A stretch of 64,000 nt of DNA, taken from assembly GCA_019054805.1 (NCBI GenBank), contig JAHQIY010000003.1, positions 3,472,001-3,536,000 of the forward strand, given 5' to 3'. The position numbers were made by a program, and so were the translations under genes. Source of the stretch: Brachionus manjavacas (Eukaryota; Rotifera; Eurotatoria; Ploima; Brachionidae). How positions within the stretch are numbered: position 1 is the stretch's first letter; every line of letters starts with the position of its first letter. This document shows, in pieces, positions 33,301 to 43,272 of this stretch. The notes under the pieces were generated by a model. The model worked only from the letters and a program-made list of their open reading frames with translations. It made no database searches and had not been told where the DNA came from.

Positions 33301-36289
33301 AATAACTAAATTTTATTTTTATCGAGTCTCAATTAAAGATAAAAAAGTAAAAGGAATTTAATTAAGTTTAAAGAAAAGTTATAGTCAATATAAAAAATCA
33401 ATTTTTAATAATTAATCCTAAGGTGATTAAGGTTTCTTATATTTTATCATTTATGTAATGATTCAATTCGTAAATTTATTAATTGTTGACATAAGCTTTG
33501 TAAAACCATCTAATACAGTGCTGCTACGATACCTTGAATTCACCATATTTTACGTAAATTATGGTAAATTCACGATATTTTACCATATTTACCGTAAAAT
33601 ATCGATAATTACTGTAAAATTCAGTGAAAAAAAAAATTTCCAAAATTTCTCGAAAAAAACCGATTTACATGAAAAAAATTTTTTTTTTGAATTTTTGAAA
33701 AAGGAAAACAAAAAAAAATTTATTTGACAAAAATTGACGTAAATTCTGGAAATTCTTGTAAAAAAAGGTGAAAAATGGCAAAAAATGGTAAAAATTCAAC
33801 AGAAAAGGAAAAATGGATTTTTTATTATTTCTTTCAATTTTTTTTCTAATCAAATTATGAAAATTAATATTTATTTGTCAATTATTTGTTTTCCCAAATC
33901 AGTATTTGAAAATATTAAGTACGAAAATGTTAAATTATTTTCTTATATACAAAAATTATCAAAAATCATTTATAAAGAGCTCTATAAAAAAAAGATATAC
34001 AATCAGAATTTAATGATCTGACCAGTCACCATTTCTTTCACTTACAATCTCAACAACCTAAAAATGTTTTATTAAAAATTAAAATAATAAAATTTTTTAA
34101 TATTTTTTACATATTTAAGATGATTTATATATTTCTTACATTTTTCAACTGTCAAAGTTTTTTGAAATGCTTAATATCAAAATTAAAATAATATGCTTTA
34201 AATTAAATCAAAAGTTAGACATAAATTTTTTTAAAAAGCTGGGCTTATAAAATTTATTCAAAAAGGATCAACATTCAAAGAAGCTTGGGACAAGACAGCT
34301 AACAGCTTAAAAGCAAAAAAAGCTAGAAAATAAAATTTATTTTGTAAATAATGTTTAAGTATTTATTTTCATTATTTGATTAGAAAAAAAATTGAATGAA
34401 ATAATAAAAAATCCATTTTTCCTTTTCTGTTGAATTTTAACCATTTTTCACCTTTTTTTTCAAGAATTTACCGAAATTTACGTCAATTTTTGTCAAATAA
34501 ATTTTTTTGGTTTTCCTTTTTCAAAAATTCAAAAAAAAAATTTTTTTCATGTAAATCGGTTATTTGCGAGAAATTTTGGAAATTTTTTTTTTCACTGAAT
34601 TTTACAGTAATTATCGATATTTTACGATAATTACCGTAATTTTGTAGCAGCACTGTACATCAGATTAATAATTAAAAACTTTATGAAATTAGTTAAAAAT
34701 GATGAATGAATTTTTATTTGCCATTTTGTCCTTATTTTATTGTGTGTTAAGCTTATTTTAATACAGTTTAGAAAATTTGAAATTTTTTATTAAATAATCC
34801 TGATCCGAAATAATGACAAATATTGTTAAAAAAAAATGATTCGAAATTAAGAAATTCTCAAAAGTTAATTTTTTTAGAAAATCAAACTGTACCTTTCTTA
34901 GAAAAAATTAATTTTTTTTACACTGGAACTATTTTAAATAATGATATGATTGCAGAAAAAATCAGACAAACACTGTCATTAAAATGAAGCAATCCACTGA
35001 AAAAAAAAACTAGAATAAAATAAAAAGAATAAATAAATAGATTGCATATTTAGTGAAGATTTTTTTTTCCGCAGAAAGATAGCTACCATAGCGAAACTAC
35101 ATCTAGTCTCGCTCCACAGGTTTCCTGCTGTAACTTATTATTATTATTTTTATTATTAGATAAAATTAATGCTTCAAATATTATTTATTTGAAAATAGAG
35201 AAAAAACTGGAATCTAAACTAAAATGATCAGTTTATTTAAATTCAGAAAAGGTTTTTATGAAGTTAATACTCATTAACACACGATTATTAAGTTTAATTT
35301 TTCACCGCATTACATTTAAATGTTCAAAATTTTATTCAAATCACAATTTTTGGCTAAAAATAATCAAATATTCAATTTAATTTGAAAAAATTTATGTGAA
35401 GCAAGAAAATCTAAATTCATAATCAGCATTTTCAAGCATGAAAAAAAGGGGAAATTTATAAATTTGAATTTTCAAAAATAAGGTGAATTAAAAAAATCAA
35501 AAAATTCCAATGCTTTGAGTGCTTTATTTTTTAGAAATATTTTCCCAGTTAATTTTAATCAATTTATTCAACTGTGAGAGGAACTATTGAATAATCAAAT
35601 AGATCAATTTCATTTTAAATCAATCTGAACACTAAAAGGATTAAATTTATATTTTTTTTAAAATTAATTGCTTAATACTCTTCTTGGTCATCATAACGAG
35701 CCAGTACCATTCAATTCAAACTTGATTTTTTTATCCTTTATTTTTAAAAGACACAAATTGGACATGTTCAAACTGTACTTATCAAAATCCATACAATAGA
35801 TCACATTGTGGGATATGTAATAGAGAACGTCAACTAAATGAGTTTATATTGTGTAAATATTGTTCACACAAAAATTCGCTCTCGTCCTTGTCGTGTGTGA
35901 GTTGTACCAGTCAGCTTTTGGACATTAATAATGAAGAAAGCCAGCGTACTAGACAGTCCAGTAATTCTAGCTCATGTTCTAGTGTACGCCTAAACTTTGT
36001 TCAGAGCAATGTGCAGAACGGTAATGCCCGTTTGCCATCTTACGCTCAGGGTCAAGCTAATTACACGAGTCAATCGAGTTCGTCATCGAATCTATCTGTA
36101 TTCCTTGACAATCCGGTCTATTTTAATTTGAGCAATAACAACTTGAACGAAATTGGAGATGCCCGTATTCCACCAAGATCTCCGCAAGTTTCGTCCGGAC
36201 AATTTCAAGACCCTTTGCAACAGCGGCCCTCAATCCCAGTCATTCTTGACGACCATTCGAAGTGTAAATTTAAAAAAAAATTTTTTTAA
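27367..36289 (+). CDS. Coiled-coil protein with two NZF zinc fingers (TAB2/TAB3-like)
   Basis: Two firm exons: 27590-28233 and 35751-36289 (or to a donor at 36261). The first ends with one extra base and the second supplies two, so the frame continues across a 7.5-kb intron. A 26-nt exon at 27367-27392 fits the phase but is tentative. The start codon is not identified, so the N-terminus is incomplete. The product is a Ser-rich segment (SRSHSNLTDINSSEVQ; SSSTSSSSQG), a Gln/Lys/Glu coiled coil (from about DPETREELRKKLSQL to NEKAALELKII), then two C4 RanBP2-type fingers: WTCSNCTYQNPYNRSHCGIC and LCKYCSHKNSLSSLSCVSC. It ends in a low-complexity Ser/Asn/Pro tail. Coiled coil followed by NZF is the layout of TAB2/TAB3, which bind K63-linked ubiquitin and activate TAK1. 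A second finger and a long tail are not typical of those proteins. The identity is a suggestion. Confidence 0.55.
28971..29211. mobile_element. CAGAGTTG-family hAT MITE
   Basis: Ends CAGAGTTTTTTTTAAGTCAC and GTGACTTAAAAACAAGTCTG are inverted. Flanking 8-mers TTTCAAAC (28963-28970) and TTTTAAAC (29212-29219) match at 7 of 8. 241 bp, in the large intron of the NZF gene. Confidence 0.7.
29314..29448 (-). repeat. Dispersed repeat, copy 2
   Basis: Inverted relative to 19451-19638: GGTGAAACAAACAATGTTTC, ATTTAACAGTCCAGTTTAAA and GAAGCGATGACAGAATTTTC are the complements of words there. It lacks the extra middle part of copy 1. Function unknown. Confidence 0.6.
29590..29700 (-). repeat. tRNA-like/SINE fragment
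   Basis: Minus strand contains GTAACTCAGG (A-box-like) and 16 bases further GGGTTCAAGACCC (good B box with the T-arm stem). The spacing is too short for a whole tRNA and no acceptor stem pairs, so it resembles a tRNA-derived SINE head with the anticodon arm deleted. Only one copy seen. Confidence 0.35.
30156..30426. mobile_element. CAGAGTTG-family hAT MITE, intact ends
   Basis: Left CAGAGTTGGTCAAAAGTCAA, right ...TTTACCAACTCTA (last base changed from G), flanked by perfect 8-bp duplications TTTGAAAC at 30148-30155 and 30427-30434. Sub-terminal GACTTTGAC/GTCAAAGTC words repeat. 271 bp, non-coding. Confidence 0.8.
31366..31443. ncRNA. Pre-miRNA-sized hairpin (candidate)
   Basis: 27-nt arms CCGTATTCCCTTG...CATTGCAGC (31366-31392) and its near-complement (31417-31443) pair with four mismatches around a 24-nt loop. 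It lies on the sense strand of the 7.5-kb intron of the NZF gene. Size and imperfect pairing suit a miRNA precursor, but a short foldback transposon would look the same, and expression cannot be judged. Confidence 0.3.
31915..32520 (-). mobile_element. RTE-like LINE fragment (family E)
   Basis: Minus-strand frames read ELNKRGQNSIRQIKESFLGT, KLHLYSSLVKSVLLYGSEWR, then further downstream GHDKERKSRKTKNALEEIS and HRVEWRARVGALRYGL. The order R.G.A...L..W..K...K..LY...V.SVLLYG.E, G.....R.GRP...W and R..WR..V..L is the C-terminal region of RTE/Jockey-type RTs. Stops and frameshifts throughout. In the intron of the NZF gene, opposite strand. Confidence 0.65.
33516..34655. mobile_element. TA-flanked DNA transposon with ~280-340-bp TIRs
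   Basis: CAGTGCTGCTACGATACC... and ...AATTTTGTAGCAGCACTG are inverted, flanked by TA at 33514-33515 and 34656-34657. Inverted repeats run to about 33859 and from about 34368. The terminal zone iterates TTTACGTAAA/TTTACCGTAAA-like words. The 508-bp centre has a degenerate frame ending FKEAWDKTANSLKAKKARK, not recognised. Tc1/mariner superfamily by TSD and CAGT terminus; no transposase visible. Confidence 0.7.
35080..35165 (+). mobile_element. 3' end of LINE family D
   Basis: GCTACCATAGCGAAACTACA, TCTAGTCTCGCTCCACAGG, CTGCTGTAACTTA followed by TTATTATTATT. Same tail as at 215-300 and 59590-59690. Confidence 0.6.
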
Positions 36290-37334
36290 GTGTTGTTTTA
36301 TTTGTATGATTTTTAGAATAAATTTCCTTTTGATTATTTTTTGTGTGCTCTAGATGAATGTTTATTTAATAGAACCATCCACACATACACACCTAAAAAA
36401 AGTTAAGTTTTAAGTGAGATTGTAAGGCGTGAAACGAAAGATCATCACCATAACTCATAATTCAATTTTTAAAGTCTTTAAGCTTATTCAACTATTCGAT
36501 TTTTCAACTTTTCAATTAATCAAATTTTTTAACTTATTTAATATTTTTAATATTTCTAATGTTCAACTTATAAAATTCCCGATTTGCTTTATCAAATACA
36601 ATAAATTTAAAATAAATAAAAATTAAATAATATTTAAGAATTTGGCTCATTATTTTTGCGGAACCAAATTCTCTATTCTAGGGATTCGCCCCGGACACCT
36701 TTATTTTTTCTAAGATTTTGTCAATTTAAATCTAATTCTAAAATGAATCATATTTTGATTAGGCGTAATACGTCCCCAGACGTTTTGTTGCATTTTTTGA
36801 GTATTGGGAACATCCAAAAAAAATCAAAAATTTTTAAAACAAATTAAATTTTTAGTTCAAAATAAACCATATATTGAAGAGTTAAATAAAAAAAGTCGAA
36901 TAGTTGAAAAATTGAAAAGGTGTATAACAAACTTTACACTAAAAAAAAATAAAAAAATGATAAGAATTAAATAATACAAAAAAGTGTCCATTGGTCAAGC
37001 TATTTAAAAAATAGATCATTTTGTTAATTCATGTATCTTTATCTGTATTCTTTTTGTTCGAGCATGATTTGATGTTATATCACTAATTATGCCATCGTAG
37101 AGTTTCAAATTAGGGATATCAAAATTACTTTACTTCTAAGAAAGTAAAAATAAAAATAAAAAATTAAATTTTATTTTTTATTTTTCAAACGATACCTCCG
37201 ATACCCGAGCAATGTATTTAAAAAAATTTATGAATTATTAATAAAAAAAATTCTCTAAAAAATCTTTAAAAATTTTGGCATATTTTCAAAATATTTTTAA
37301 AAATTAACTGTTGCGAGTGAACGAAAGATATTTA
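36290..37334. other. Intergenic, nothing recognised
   Basis: Low-complexity AT-rich sequence with several small chance frames of Asn/Ile/Lys/Phe. Later exons of the NZF gene were searched for by eye and not found. Confidence 0.4.
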
Positions 37335-38560
37335 TAATAATAATAAAAATATATAGGCTACAGCAAGACTAGTTTGCGTAGGTAGCCTGTATATATTAGG
37401 AGGTAGGAGGTAGTTGCGCAAAACACCAGGTAAAATACTGACAGAAGAAATACAGTTTAATTTCAGATCAAATAAAGGTAAAAATTACAGATAGAAAAAG
37501 CTGGAGTATATGTATAGTACAATTGATGGATATTTTTACATTTAAATTGAAAGTGCTCACCCAGCTCACTTCCTTGATGCCTTTGGTGAATTTGAACATC
37601 TGGATCAGGTCTAAACGTACACAGCGTTCATGGAGGGAAGTTTTTCGAAGGACGTCAAATCGTAGCGCCAGTTTGGTGGCCCTTCTCTACACCTGCTACA
37701 GCATCTTTACGTCTTTTTTACTAGGTGGGGGAGTGGCAGACAGCAGCGGCATATTCCTCCATGTATCTATGGTCCAATCTCTAAAGGATCTTTTCAACTG
37801 GCTGAGAATTCCTGTAGCTCTGGTCACTTGATTTTTGCTGTGAATAGAAATTTCAAGTTACGTGAAAACGTGACTCCCAGATCCTTTTCTATGTCCACGA
37901 AAACTAGTGCGCTCCAGAACTCGTCTTCTCCCATCAGCAGTTCGGATTGTGCGTAGATATTCTTGCTGGACCTCTACGCACAATCCGAACTGCTGATGTT
38001 GCAGAGTGGATAGGTCACTGGTGCTGCGCATTGCAAATCAATCAATTGACTGTTATCGGCAAATAGTTTGACTGACCACCGCGGGCATGTCGCTGACGAA
38101 GATGACGAACAGGAGCGAACTTAGGATGCTATCTTGAGGGACCCCACTTGATACATCTATCCAGTCAGCAATTTACTGACTAACCGCTGCTGCTTCCTTG
38201 ACAAGAAGTCGCTTACCCAATCGACAAGTCCTGGACAGAACCCGCAGGCAACCAGTTTGGCTCTTAATGACGCGTGACAGACTCTGTCGAAGGCTTTTGC
38301 AACGTTGAGGAAGACCGCTAGGACGTGGAAACCCCTATCGATGCCATCGCTTATGCGGTCCACCGTCTCCAGTAAATTCGTGACTACTGACTTCCTCAAG
38401 ACAAAACCTTGTTGTTCCGGACGATCGCTTTGTTGCTGTAGAGGTGATTTGTCATGACTTCTCTTACCATACGCTCCATCAGCTTGCAGGGGATTGACGT
38501 CAAGGAGATAGGCCTGTAGTTACCAAGGCCACTCCTGCTACCCTTTTTGAAGAATTATAT
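37335..38560 (-). mobile_element. LINE family C, RT domain, 5'-truncated and frameshifted
   Basis: Minus strand, in order: GSRSGLGNYRPISLTSIPCK, LMERMVREVM, (after a shift) FLNVAKAFDRVCHASL, SGVPQDSILSSLLFVIFVSD, DIEKDLGVTF, and a 3' UTR ending in GTCTTGCTGTAGCC and a TAATAATAATA tail at 37335. This is a Jockey/CR1-type RT. The first catalytic Asp (usually F.D..KAFD) is Asn here, the FADD box is not found, and stops and shifts break the ORF. Markedly G+C-richer than the background, suggesting a fairly recent arrival. A 26-bp inverted repeat interrupts it at 37932-37998. Confidence 0.8.
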
Positions 38561-38564
38561 ACCT

Positions 38565-39800
38565 TTTCGCTAAAAAATTATTAGAGTTAGAATAAATTGA
38601 AATGAATTTCACATCGCCTAAAAAGAGAAAAACTGAATTTTCAATTCCTTTGTACTTATTGCTTTGATACAATAATCGTGTATCAAAAGTATCGTTTGAA
38701 AAGACCAAAAAAAATAAGATAGCTTGATACTTTTTATAAATTTGGAAAAAGACTTAATATTCATTTTGACAAATACTTTAAAATAATCAATTATCAATTA
38801 GCTCATATTTTTTTTTTTAATAAAAACTTTAAAAAAATTAATAAAAAAGTGAAAATATTAATTAGTACCCTTTATTTTTCAGACAAATTGAAGTTCATGA
38901 TCAAATGTAAATTTTAAATCAAAATTTTTTGTTTTGATTTAAATAAAAAGGTATTTTTAATCAATTATTCAATCATAAATGACTAAACTTTAGTAAAAAT
39001 TATTTGTTTAATCAATAATTAGATAGAAAATTATTTGAATTTTTATCTTAAGTAAATTAAATACTTAATCAATATTTTGAAATTTTACAATACAAAATTT
39101 AACTTTGTTTGGCGTAATATAATTTTATTGATATTTAAATATCATTTAAAGCCTTAATTTTAGCCATAATTTGGATACCCAAATGTCGATTTTAAATTTT
39201 TCTTTAAATTATTCAAACAAAGATTTTAGAAGAATCAATTAAAGGTCAATTAGAGAAAAAAAGATTTTTTTTTTTTTTTATTAAATTAATTTACTAATTA
39301 CTAGTTACTAGTTACTATTTTTATTAGAATTAGTAAATTTTATTAAACTTCCATGGACCTTCAATTATTGTAGAAAAAAAAGCTTTTTTAAGGCAAAATT
39401 AAAATAAAAAAAAAATAAAAAAGAACAAAAGAATTTACCATATTTGAATAATAGATGACCCGCAAATGCGACTGCGGCTGTACCATCCATACCTGTTTAA
39501 ATTTTAGCTATTCTTTAATGATTAAACAATTTTATTAATTATTCAGTAATAAGTAAGAGTCTTTACCGCATTATATTCATTAAATTAATAAAATTTCTAA
39601 ATCAGGAATTTTAAAAACTTAATTAAAAATTCCGAAAAAATTTGATTTGATAATAAAGTATGGAACAAAAATGGGTGACCAAGTAGTTTCTCAGTGACTT
39701 CTAAACGTATTGAAAAAGAACCTCTCCCGAGTCCTAGAGCGCTCTATTATCGTCCTTGAGTTTAATTGTATTGCTGTACGTGTGGACCTGACACTGTGAT
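38565..39800. other. Intergenic; one orphan exon-like island and a LINE scrap
   Basis: Mostly AT-rich. 39439-39492 (minus) is a 54-nt G+C-rich island with good acceptor (TTTAAACAG) and donor (GTAAATTC) signals but no partner exons. 39680-39810 (minus) reads like an RT tail (IIERSRTRERFFFNTFRSH) and is probably a LINE remnant. Confidence 0.35.
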
Positions 39801-40115
39801 AGAAACATCAGAGAAGTCATGGTTAGCCTGTACATTTATAAATTGATTGTTCTCTTTTTAATTATATATTTTTACGTTATACTGCAAATTTTGCAATTGG
39901 CATTAATTCTCATAAATATATTATTATTATTATTATTATTATTATGGCCGTTAACACTTCTAACCATAAATTTTATTAAAAATACCATAAATTTATTAAA
40001 GTTTACCATAAATTTATTAAATTATAATAAAATAAAAGAAAATACAACAAATTTATTATATTATTATCAAATTAAAGAAATAAGTAACAAATTTATTAAA
40101 AAAATATCAAATTCA

Positions 40116-40439
40116 TTAAAGATTAATCAGATTCATTAGAAAAATAATAAACTCATTTTTTTTTTGTTTACATTTGTTTATTGCGCAATAATAATACAAT
40201 TCTTTTTGTAAAGGCTTGCCGCAAGTATCACATAATTTACTAACACTGTCATCAAATCTTGGTCGCTTGGAAGTATCATCTTGAGATGTTAAGTCATCAT
40301 CGAAAATGGCATTTTCTTCAGGTGCTTTAATTAGGTCAGAAGCTTGAACTTCTAGGCTCTTTACAGTTTTAGAAGGAGGGCCTCTTTTTTTATTATTATG
40401 TATTGGTAAATCCAAACCAATCGAGCTGAAATCTAACAT
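40116..40439 (-). CDS. Hypothetical protein fragment with CxxC motif
   Basis: A frame opening MLDFSSIGLDLPIHNNKKRG, with an acidic middle (FDDDLTSQDDTSKRPRFDD) and SKLCDTCGKPLQKELYYYC, which looks like half a zinc ribbon. It runs into an A-rich low-complexity end. It could be the N-terminal part of a transposon protein or a first exon. No family recognised and no downstream partner seen. Confidence 0.3.
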   Translation of the reverse strand: MLDFSSIGLDLPIHNNKKRGPPSKTVKSLEVQASDLIKAPEENAIFDDDLTSQDDTSKRPRFDDSVSKLCDTCGKPLQKELYYYCAINKCKQKKNEFIIFLMNLINL

Positions 40440-40985
40440 CTGAAGTCTAAATGCACATGAAATAACGTTTAATCAATTAATTTATCTTAAAAGTGTAAAT
40501 CTAATGAGTTTCTTAATTCAAATGAACCAATTAATGTTCTTTTTATTCAAATTAAGGTTGTTTTAATCAATTTAGGATAATTTTCTTTTTTCTATTACAT
40601 TTTTATTCAATTTGATAAATAACTGTTAAGTTTATTCTATTTTTAATAAATTTATGGAAACTTTATTATATTTATGGTCATTTTTAATAAATTTATGGGT
40701 ATAGATTATATTACGCGTTATTATTAATTATTTATTGGGTTTGGCTTATTTCATTCAAGTCTTTATAGAAGTAAATGTACTTCTTTATAGACAGCATTTT
40801 AGAAGTAAAAAATAAAATCTAATTATATAAATTTAAGTTTAAAAAATTTGAAATGAGATAGGTTCAAACAAAAACAAAAGAAAAAATAGGACAAAAAATA
40901 AGATAGTATCTAAATAAATATATAAGAGAAATGTTATTTTGAAATTTTTTTTCAACTCTCTAAGTAGTTTCTTGACCAAAAGTCT
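40440..40985. other. Intergenic, nothing recognised
   Basis: AT-rich, with repeated TTTTTAATAAATTTATGG-type words near 40640-40700 similar to the ACCATAAATTTATTAAA words at 39960-40020 (inverted). Possibly arms of an AT-rich foldback around the small ORF. Confidence 0.35.
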
Positions 40986-40989
40986 TAAT

Positions 40990-42460
40990 TTACCTTAAAA
41001 AGTTAGGGTATAGCGAGTCAATAATTGAGTAGTTCCTTTTGCCGGTGTATGGTTGGAATTCGTTTATTAGATTGTTTGTGCTTTTTATCTTATTGATGCG
41101 GGCATTAGATATGTAGTTAATGAGTAGTGTATTGATTTTTGTGTTCAGTGGTTGGGTCTTAGCTAATAAGTTGGACTAATTTGGTGGGTGTTTTTTGTGA
41201 TACTTTGAGTATTCTTTTAAGTGTTTTGTTTTGAATGATTTGTAATTTATCTCTTATTGATTTGGAAGCGACAGTGAACGGGAGCATACTGTATTGGATT
41301 TTGGAGAGGATGAATGCTTTGTATATGGTTATGAGGTATTCAGGGTTGATATTGTAATTTTTACAGCTCAGAAGACGAATAAGATGAAGTTTCTTGGCTA
41401 GGGATTTGTGCATATCTTGAAAATGCTTATCGAATGAGAGATGTTTGTCTAAGGTGATGCCAAGTAAGATCGGATTATCGATTTTAAGGATAGTATTGTT
41501 GTCTATTTTGAGTGAGAGAGTAAATGATTTGTTAAAGGCTGTTTTATATTTTTTTTGTAATATAGTATAGTTTGTTTTATTTGCGTTGATTTTTATGCCC
41601 CATCTATTTGCGAAGTCGGGCATAATCTTGGTGGGTTTTTGTAATTTACGTTCGATAGATTTGAGATTTTTGCTGCCGCACCACACTGTAATGTCGTCGG
41701 CAAATAGGGCAAAGTGGATATTAAGCAGCCGTAGTTTTTTTGCTACGACGTTTTTGTACAGAGCGAAAAGTAGAGCACTTAAACAGCCTCCTTGTGGCAG
41801 ACCTGCCTTTATGTTGTGACTCGATGATGTACTTTTGTTTATGTTGACTCGAATGGTTCTGTTTTCGAGATAGGATTTGATCCATTTCCCTAATTTGGCT
41901 GGGCACTTGAGTTTGTGAAGCTTTTGAGTCATCAGATTATGTGGGATAGTGTCGAAAGCTTTATCGAAATCGTAAAGTTCTACCCCTGTCTTTTGTCCGA
42001 GTTTGAATCCATTTTTTGTTGTTTCAATGAGCTTGAAGATAACGTCTTGGGTGGATCTATTTTTACGAAAACCGTCTTGTTCTTCGATAAGGATGTTTTT
42101 GTTAAATGCCCAATTGGTGAGCCTAGAGTTTATAATTTTCCTTAGAGTTTTACCAAGGGCACCGAGAAGAGATATGGGTCTGTACGATTTGAATAGGTCA
42201 GGGTCGGATTTTTTTTGGCGCATAAGTATGATTTTTGCTGATTTCCAGGCGGGTGGTACATGGTGTAGATCTAGCGAGCGATTGAATAGTTGTAGGACGT
42301 AGTTTTTGTTTATTTCGTTGAGGTTTTTTATTATTCTGTTGGAAATACCGTCTAGGCCTTTTGAGTTGGTATTTTTTAGGTTGGAAATGGCCTTGTCTAG
42401 TTCTGTGTTTGAGATTGGGGTTTTGTGTTTGTTAGTGGTGTAAACCCAGTTAGTAATATT
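40990..42460 (-). mobile_element. LINE family B with nearly intact reverse transcriptase
   Basis: Best-preserved retroelement here. The frame runs from about 42455 (NWVYTTNKHKTPISNTELDK) through FKSYRPISLLGALGKTL, EEQDGFRKNRSTQDV, ELYDFDKAFDTIPHNLM, KAGLPQGGCLSALLFALY, FALFADDITVW (catalytic DD intact), LLGITLDKHLSFDKHF and KIQYSMLPFTVASKS. After a single frameshift near 41165 it continues to a stop at 40990-40992 (ends YSIIDSLYPNFLR). Jockey-clade-type RT without its N-terminal endonuclease, so 5'-truncated. An open stretch of 354 codons from the ATG at 42223 remains. Its 5' edge abuts a hAT MITE end at 42465. Confidence 0.85.
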
Positions 42461-42464
42461 AAAT

Positions 42465-42526
42465 GGACTTTAAAAATAAAAATCCGGACTTGGATTTGAC
42501 TTGAGACTTGTGACTTTTAAAAAACT
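42465..42526. mobile_element. Right end of a CAGAGTTG hAT MITE
   Basis: GGACTTGGATTTGACTTGAG then ACTTGTGACTTTTAAAAAAC resembles the right arm of the MITE at 16855-17306. The partner end is missing, perhaps lost when LINE B inserted. Confidence 0.45.
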
Positions 42527-42539
42527 TTGAAAATTCAAA

Positions 42540-43272
42540 ATAATTCATAATTATTTATTTAAAAAAATGTAGGCGAAGCCTTGGTCGGTTGGAATGGAGA
42601 CTTAGTCCTTCCTTTCAGTCAAATGATTGTTTTTTGATACCACATAATGTAAAAAAAAAATAAAACGATTTTTTGAAAAAAAATTAAATTGGTTTGAATA
42701 ATTCATTTTTGAATAAAAGAAAATTAATTCAAAAATTTGAAAATTAAATTTATTAAAAATAATCCAATTTTAAGATACTTAAAACAATAAATATTTAAAA
42801 AATAACTTTGTTAAAAATTGTTTTAATTTGATATTATATTTTAATAAATAGGCCAAAAAATGATCAATAGCGTAAAAAGTGTTCTTATAATAACAAAAAA
42901 TAGTCAAATGTTCATCTTAAATTTTTTAAAAATTTTTAATTCAATATCTTTAACTTTTTAAAATTTTCCAGCAATTTTAAAATAATTAATAATTAATGCT
43001 GAATAGTTCAAATAGAATAATTAAAAAATAAAATTAAATTGTAATAGAAAATTTATTAAGTAAATATTTAAAGAATAGCATATATTTTATAATAATTAAA
43101 TAAATGGTCAACTGGTCTTTCATGACAAGCCTGTTTATCAAATTTTATAGATTTTTCATTGGAAACTAACCCTTTGATGTTAAAGTATACAGTAAATATT
43201 TTGAATTTTGAAAAAAAAAATAAATCAATATTTTTACTTTTATTTTATTAATTTGTTATTAAATTTTTTTAG
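42540..43272. other. Upstream of SLC35A4-like gene, nothing recognised
   Basis: AT-rich. TTTTTTTAG directly before the ATG at 43273 is a good splice acceptor, so a 5' UTR exon probably lies somewhere in this stretch. Confidence 0.45.

Noticed and set aside
41586-42302. Plus-strand frames opposite LINE B
   Set aside because: Antisense shadows of the reverse-transcriptase ORF.
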